DNA from: Planctomycetota bacterium
GTDB lineage: Bacteria; Planctomycetota; UBA11346
Direction of reading: 5' to 3'
Length of the DNA: 64,000 nt
NCBI GenBank assembly: GCA_014193115.1
Contig: BJHQ01000008.1
Span: 110,648-174,647, forward strand
In this document: positions 60,448 through 64,000 of the stretch, piece by piece
Layout: each line of letters starts with the position of its first letter
Position numbering within the stretch: position 1 is the stretch's first letter
Translations under genes and position numbers: made by a program
Notes under the pieces: generated by a model
What the model was told of the DNA's origin: nothing
Databases searched by the model: none
What the model saw: only the letters and a program-made list of their open reading frames with translations

Positions 60448-62841
60448 TCAGAACGCGACGGATTCATCGGCGGCCTTCTGGTCTGGAACGGGGGTGGCCA
60501 GGACGTCGGCTGCGGCCAGTCCGCGTTCTGCTCCTGCCAGGCGTTTCCGGATCAGGGCGGCTGTCTGCTTCCGCTCGATCACCTCCGCCGCTGCTGCCGC
60601 CCGTTTCCAGAAAGCGATGGCGCCAGGGCGATCGCCTTGGCGGAAACGGACGCAGGCGACGGTATCGAGCAGCCAGTCCACATCCGTCTGGCAGTCATCC
60701 ACCGCAGCCAGCAGGTGTGTTGCCAGGTCCGCAGCTCGGGCGAGTCCAGCGGGGCTGGGCGGAGTGCCCCCGGCGACGATGGCGTCTGCCACCTGGTTCG
60801 CGACCAGGATCCAGGCGGATTCTTCGCGCGGACAGCCGGCGAGGAAACCGTCGGTCAACGTGGTGCGGCGAGCTTTCGCCGCAGCATCCGCCGGCGCCTG
60901 GATCGGAGTGGTGAGAACCCGGCCGAGCACGGACCGTGCTCGGATCCCGGCCTTCGCGATCCACTGGACCAGGGCCTCGGACTGGCCGCGCTCGGCCAGA
61001 TCCATGGCCGTTGCCAAGGTTGGATCGAGACGTCTGACCTCCTCCACGGCCCACACCGGATTCCGGTCGGCATGGGCCTGATCCAGTGCCTCTATCCCTT
61101 TGAGCGGAGGCAGCGGATCCGGGATGCACAGACGGACTCCCAGATACCACATGCGATCTTCAGGACGGTTCTGCATCCGCCGCGCCGACTGGCAGTCCTG
61201 GGATTCACTGGCGAAAGTCCCGCCTCGATTGACCCGGCGGATCCACACCGGCCCGGTGGGATCCACCACTTTGCCAATCGGATACGGGCTGATCCAGTCG
61301 CTGCACCATTCGTCAACATTGCCGTGCATGTCGAAGAAGCCCCAGCGATTGGGAACTCCGGATTTGACCGCATGGGGCATCGACTCGCTGCCGAACAGGA
61401 CCAACGGATCGTTCACCCCGAACGCTCCGGGGTTGCCGGCCCGGCAGGCGTATTCCCATTGGGCTTCGGTTGGAAAAGTCACCTGCGCTGCCGCCGGATA
61501 CTTCTCTGCCAGTCGCTTGAAGAACTGCTGGCAGTCCAACCAAGAGACCTGCTCGACCGGATGCTGGCGGATCTGCTCCCAGGGTATCGCCGGCTGCACC
61601 GGCTGCATCTTCCCGGCCGAGTCCAACGTCGTGGCGCCTTGGAACTTGCTGGGATTCTTTCCGGTGATTTCCCTCCACACGCCCTGGGTGACCTCGGTGT
61701 TGCCAAGCCAGAACCCGGCACTGAGGACGACGGTGTGCAGGGCTTCCACGGCATCGATCCGGCCGAGTTCCCCGCGCGGGCTCCCCATGCGGAAGGTCCC
61801 GGGGAATACATAGCGGAATCGCTGCTTGTCCGAGCCGATGGCGAGATCCGCCCAGGTGCCGTGGCGATCCGTCCCGAAGTCGGCCGCCCAAGGCGGCCGA
61901 GCCACCGTCGGAACCTCTGCGGCTGGAGGCTGCACCACCGGGATGGCGTCCGATTCCGCCACCGCCTTGGGTGCTGGCGGCTGATCGTTCCGTGGTCCAG
62001 GAAACGCAGCCGTAGCGACGGCCAGGGCAGCTCCGATGCCGATCAACCCGATGCAGATGGCCGCGATGGCGCCGCTGACCGTGGTCGCGGTGCCGAGGAC
62101 CACCGACGCTGCCGTGCTCGGTTGCAAGGAGGCGGTGGCCAACGATTTCCACCCAGCGATGGCCGATGGCGACGGGCCAGCCGGCGATGCGATGGACAGC
62201 GCCGCGTGGACTCCGTCGAAGGCCGCCGCCGGATCCAACCCAAGCGGGATCAGGCCAGGAGAAGCGACGGCGGTCCGCTCCAGGCTTTTGCGCAGCTGGG
62301 CCATGGACCGGCTCAGGCGTTTGCGCGCTGCCACCGCGCTGCATCCGAGTTCTCCGGCCAGCGAGGAGACATCGAGACCGAGGAAATAATGCAGGATGAT
62401 CGGCCGCCGCTGGATCTCATCCAGTTCCGCCAGGGCGAGGTTGAGCTGGCCAAGGCCCGGCGGCCCCTCGCCGCTGGCGTCGGCCTGCGGAGCAGGGACG
62501 GCCTCCAGATGCTGGGCCGGTGCACTGCGGGCCCGCCGCACCTGTTCGCGCCGTCGCCACGAAATCGCGCAGTTGGCGGTGATCCGCAGCAGCCAACGGC
62601 GGGCCTGCTCCTCGCGGTCATCCCCTGGACGAAGGACGAACCGCCTGGCGTTCTGTCTGATCAGCAGCAGGGAATCCTGAACCACGTCTTCCGCATCCGA
62701 GTCCACTCCCAGGATGACCTTGGCGGTCCAGAACATGACCTGGTGATAGCGCTCGACGATGTGTTCCCACGACTCCTGATCAGCCTGAACGGAGATCCTG
62801 GCCAGCAGGGTCGGGGTGTCCGGGGTCGCCATCGCGGTCAT
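60448..62841 (-). CDS. ECF sigma factor fused via a membrane helix to an FGE-sulfatase domain
   Basis: 797 residues. Residues about 20-100 are sigma region 2 (IVERYHQVMFWTAKVILGVD, EDVVQDSLLLIRQ). Residues 133-187 are region 4 (IILHYFLGLDVSSLAGELGC, AARKRLSRSMAQLRKS). A transmembrane segment lies at about 250-281 (SGAIAAICIGLIGIGAALAV). An SUMF1/FGE domain occupies about 340-590 (YVFPGTFRMGSPRGELGRID, TFPTEAQWEYACRAG, GFFDMHGNVDEWCSDW, VNRGGTFASESQDCQSARR, YLGVRLC). A helical tail follows. This tethers sigma to the membrane with an extracytoplasmic FGE domain. ATG codons at 62841 and 62832 are both possible. Confidence 0.88.
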   Translation of the reverse strand: MTAMATPDTPTLLARISVQADQESWEHIVERYHQVMFWTAKVILGVDSDAEDVVQDSLLLIRQNARRFVLRPGDDREEQARRWLLRITANCAISWRRREQVRRARSAPAQHLEAVPAPQADASGEGPPGLGQLNLALAELDEIQRRPIILHYFLGLDVSSLAGELGCSAVAARKRLSRSMAQLRKSLERTAVASPGLIPLGLDPAAAFDGVHAALSIASPAGPSPSAIAGWKSLATASLQPSTAASVVLGTATTVSGAIAAICIGLIGIGAALAVATAAFPGPRNDQPPAPKAVAESDAIPVVQPPAAEVPTVARPPWAADFGTDRHGTWADLAIGSDKQRFRYVFPGTFRMGSPRGELGRIDAVEALHTVVLSAGFWLGNTEVTQGVWREITGKNPSKFQGATTLDSAGKMQPVQPAIPWEQIRQHPVEQVSWLDCQQFFKRLAEKYPAAAQVTFPTEAQWEYACRAGNPGAFGVNDPLVLFGSESMPHAVKSGVPNRWGFFDMHGNVDEWCSDWISPYPIGKVVDPTGPVWIRRVNRGGTFASESQDCQSARRMQNRPEDRMWYLGVRLCIPDPLPPLKGIEALDQAHADRNPVWAVEEVRRLDPTLATAMDLAERGQSEALVQWIAKAGIRARSVLGRVLTTPIQAPADAAAKARRTTLTDGFLAGCPREESAWILVANQVADAIVAGGTPPSPAGLARAADLATHLLAAVDDCQTDVDWLLDTVACVRFRQGDRPGAIAFWKRAAAAAEVIERKQTAALIRKRLAGAERGLAAADVLATPVPDQKAADESVAF

Positions 62842-62936
62842 CACGCCAACCAGACGCGGGGTGCTCGGCGGTGTGACCGGAAAAATTCGAGAGGCAGCAC
62901 CACGCGGCAGAGTCCCAGCATCGAGGCGAGCGGCGC

Positions 62937-64000
62937 TCAGCGGCGCCGCAGGCTGACGACCAGGCCCAAGGCCAGAGCGATCAGGGCGGTCAAGCGGAAC
63001 CATCCATCCGGCAATTGCAGCGCCGCCACCAGCAGCACTGCGCACAGCAGCGGAGTCAGGTCAGGGCCGGCAGTGCGTGCCTCCAGAGCATCCTCGATCC
63101 GGGTTGGCAATGCCCTCAGGTCGCGCCAGAAGCGCTGGAGATCCGCCCAGGCTTCGCTGGCGGTGCGCCAGGGCGAGAACAGCCGCCTGAGCCGGGGCCG
63201 GGCAAGCTGTACGAAATTCTCATCCGGCACCAGCTCGGTGCAGACTCCTTCGAGCAGGCCCATGCCTCGGGACAGCAGGATGGTGTGGCGGGGCAGCACG
63301 AGGCCCTCCATGCGGCGGATGAAGTTCATCACCCGTTCGCCGAGTTCGAGCTGCCGGCGCGAGCCCTTGAACGCGTTGGGAGAAAGGTTCCCAAGCTCGG
63401 AATACACGGTGCGCGCCAGGTCTTTCAACGCAGCGCGGTCGGTTCCGGGCAGGACCTGGCCGAGCTCGCACAACACATCGACCATGCCGTCGGTGTCCTC
63501 GCTTCGCAAACGGTCCAGGAACCGCCGGTACAAAGCCCGTTCGCGGGCATCGATCGTGGAGGTCATCCCGAAGTCGATCAGCCACAGCCGATCGCCGTCG
63601 ACGATCAAGTTGCCGGCGTGCGGATCGCAGTGGAAGTAGCCGATCTCGACCAGCATGGTCAGATAGGCGTCGATCAGCTTGCCAGCGATGTCGCGGCGGC
63701 GTTCTGCGGAAAGCGTCGCCAGATCGGTCTGGGCCAACGTCGTGCCGGTGGCGAACTCCATCACCAGGACTTTCTCCCGGGTGTGGGCCCAGAACACCCT
63801 GGGCACCAGCACGCCGGTGCCGGCCAAGGCAGAGCGCAGGCGGTCCGCAGCCAGACCTTCGTGCAGGTAGTCCTGTTCCTCTTTGGCCGTGCGAGCGATC
63901 TCTTCGGCGATCAATTGCAGCGGGATGCGCGGCACCACCAGGGCGAACAGCCGCAGGCTGAGGCGGAGCAGCCACAGATCGCAGGCGACCAGCGGGGCCA
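62937..64000 (-). CDS. ABC1/UbiB (AarF) family kinase-like protein, N-terminus beyond right edge
   Basis: The open frame continues through the window end, so the N-terminal lobe with the KxGQ motif is missing. Visible kinase-like parts are EEQDYLHEGLAADRLRSAL, VLVMEFATGTTL, the catalytic loop GYFHCDPHAGN and the metal-binding LIDFGMTSTID. Two C-terminal hydrophobic segments (LLCAVLLVAALQL, LTALIALALGLVVSL) anchor it in the membrane, as in UbiB-type ATPases that support isoprenoid quinone synthesis or lipid handling. It ends 95 bp before the sigma-FGE gene starts. Confidence 0.9.
   Translation of the reverse strand, partial: APLVACDLWLLRLSLRLFALVVPRIPLQLIAEEIARTAKEEQDYLHEGLAADRLRSALAGTGVLVPRVFWAHTREKVLVMEFATGTTLAQTDLATLSAERRRDIAGKLIDAYLTMLVEIGYFHCDPHAGNLIVDGDRLWLIDFGMTSTIDARERALYRRFLDRLRSEDTDGMVDVLCELGQVLPGTDRAALKDLARTVYSELGNLSPNAFKGSRRQLELGERVMNFIRRMEGLVLPRHTILLSRGMGLLEGVCTELVPDENFVQLARPRLRRLFSPWRTASEAWADLQRFWRDLRALPTRIEDALEARTAGPDLTPLLCAVLLVAALQLPDGWFRLTALIALALGLVVSLRRR

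Noticed and set aside
1..64000. CRISPR array, rRNA operon or known restriction/abortive-infection system
   Set aside because: No regularly spaced direct repeats, no rRNA-like sequence and no recognisable nuclease or methyltransferase genes were seen, including inside the element.

Overview
The window is GC-rich (about two thirds G+C), densely packed chromosomal DNA from a Gram-negative bacterium. LpxB (lipid A synthesis), a heptosyltransferase-like GT9 enzyme, many signal peptides and one lipobox indicate an outer membrane. FHA+DUF4388, YdjY-like, CIA30-like and formylglycine-generating-enzyme (FGE) domains, large heparinase-like secreted proteins and an ECF sigma factor with a large C-terminal extension are typical of the Planctomycetota/PVC group. 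That placement is an inference from gene content; no rRNA or other decisive marker is present.

Layout. 1-7.4 kb (minus): a zinc-ribbon protein cut by the window edge, an FGE-fold protein, leuS and a secreted heparinase-like protein. 7.7-17 kb: small genes including an ATP-grasp enzyme, an HD hydrolase, an ECF sigma/anti-sigma-like pair, a PfkB kinase coupled to an FHA protein, a MazG-like protein and ahcY. 17.2-26.8 kb: a large secreted propeller-like protein, a translationally coupled pair of histidine kinases, a rhodanese and an NtrC-type sigma-54 activator. 26.8-36.8 kb (minus): three large secreted heparinase-like proteins, two of them close tandem paralogues, which look like a polysaccharide-degradation locus. 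37-39.8 kb: a membrane-anchored lipoprotein and another secreted protein.

40.0-47.1 kb is a complete 7.04-kb integrated element sitting in the 3' half of a tRNA-Ala(GGC) gene. It is bounded by perfect 55-bp direct repeats and carries short repeats near both ends that look like integrase arm sites. Its genes, all on the minus strand and mostly overlapping, are a P4-type tyrosine integrase with a zinc-ribbon-like insertion, a 262-residue unknown protein, an AlpA-like HTH that appears frameshifted, a small winged-helix-like protein, a CHC2-like primase fragment, and a TOPRIM+DUF927 helicase. Beyond the helicase lies a gene-free stretch with about eleven GGTGTGnC iteron-like octamers in both orientations, then a small basic protein. 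This is the layout of a P4-like satellite or integrative replicon, with integration and replication modules and no recognisable capsid, tail or transfer genes. I consider it the most interesting object in the window.

47.2-64 kb returns to host genes: bioF, pdxJ, a secreted protein, a YicC-family RNase, lpxB, a 1173-residue TPR protein, a YdjY-domain protein, a DUF1611 (DgcN-like) protein, a GT9 glycosyltransferase, a CIA30-like secreted protein, an ECF sigma factor fused through a membrane segment to an FGE domain, and an ABC1/UbiB kinase cut by the right edge.
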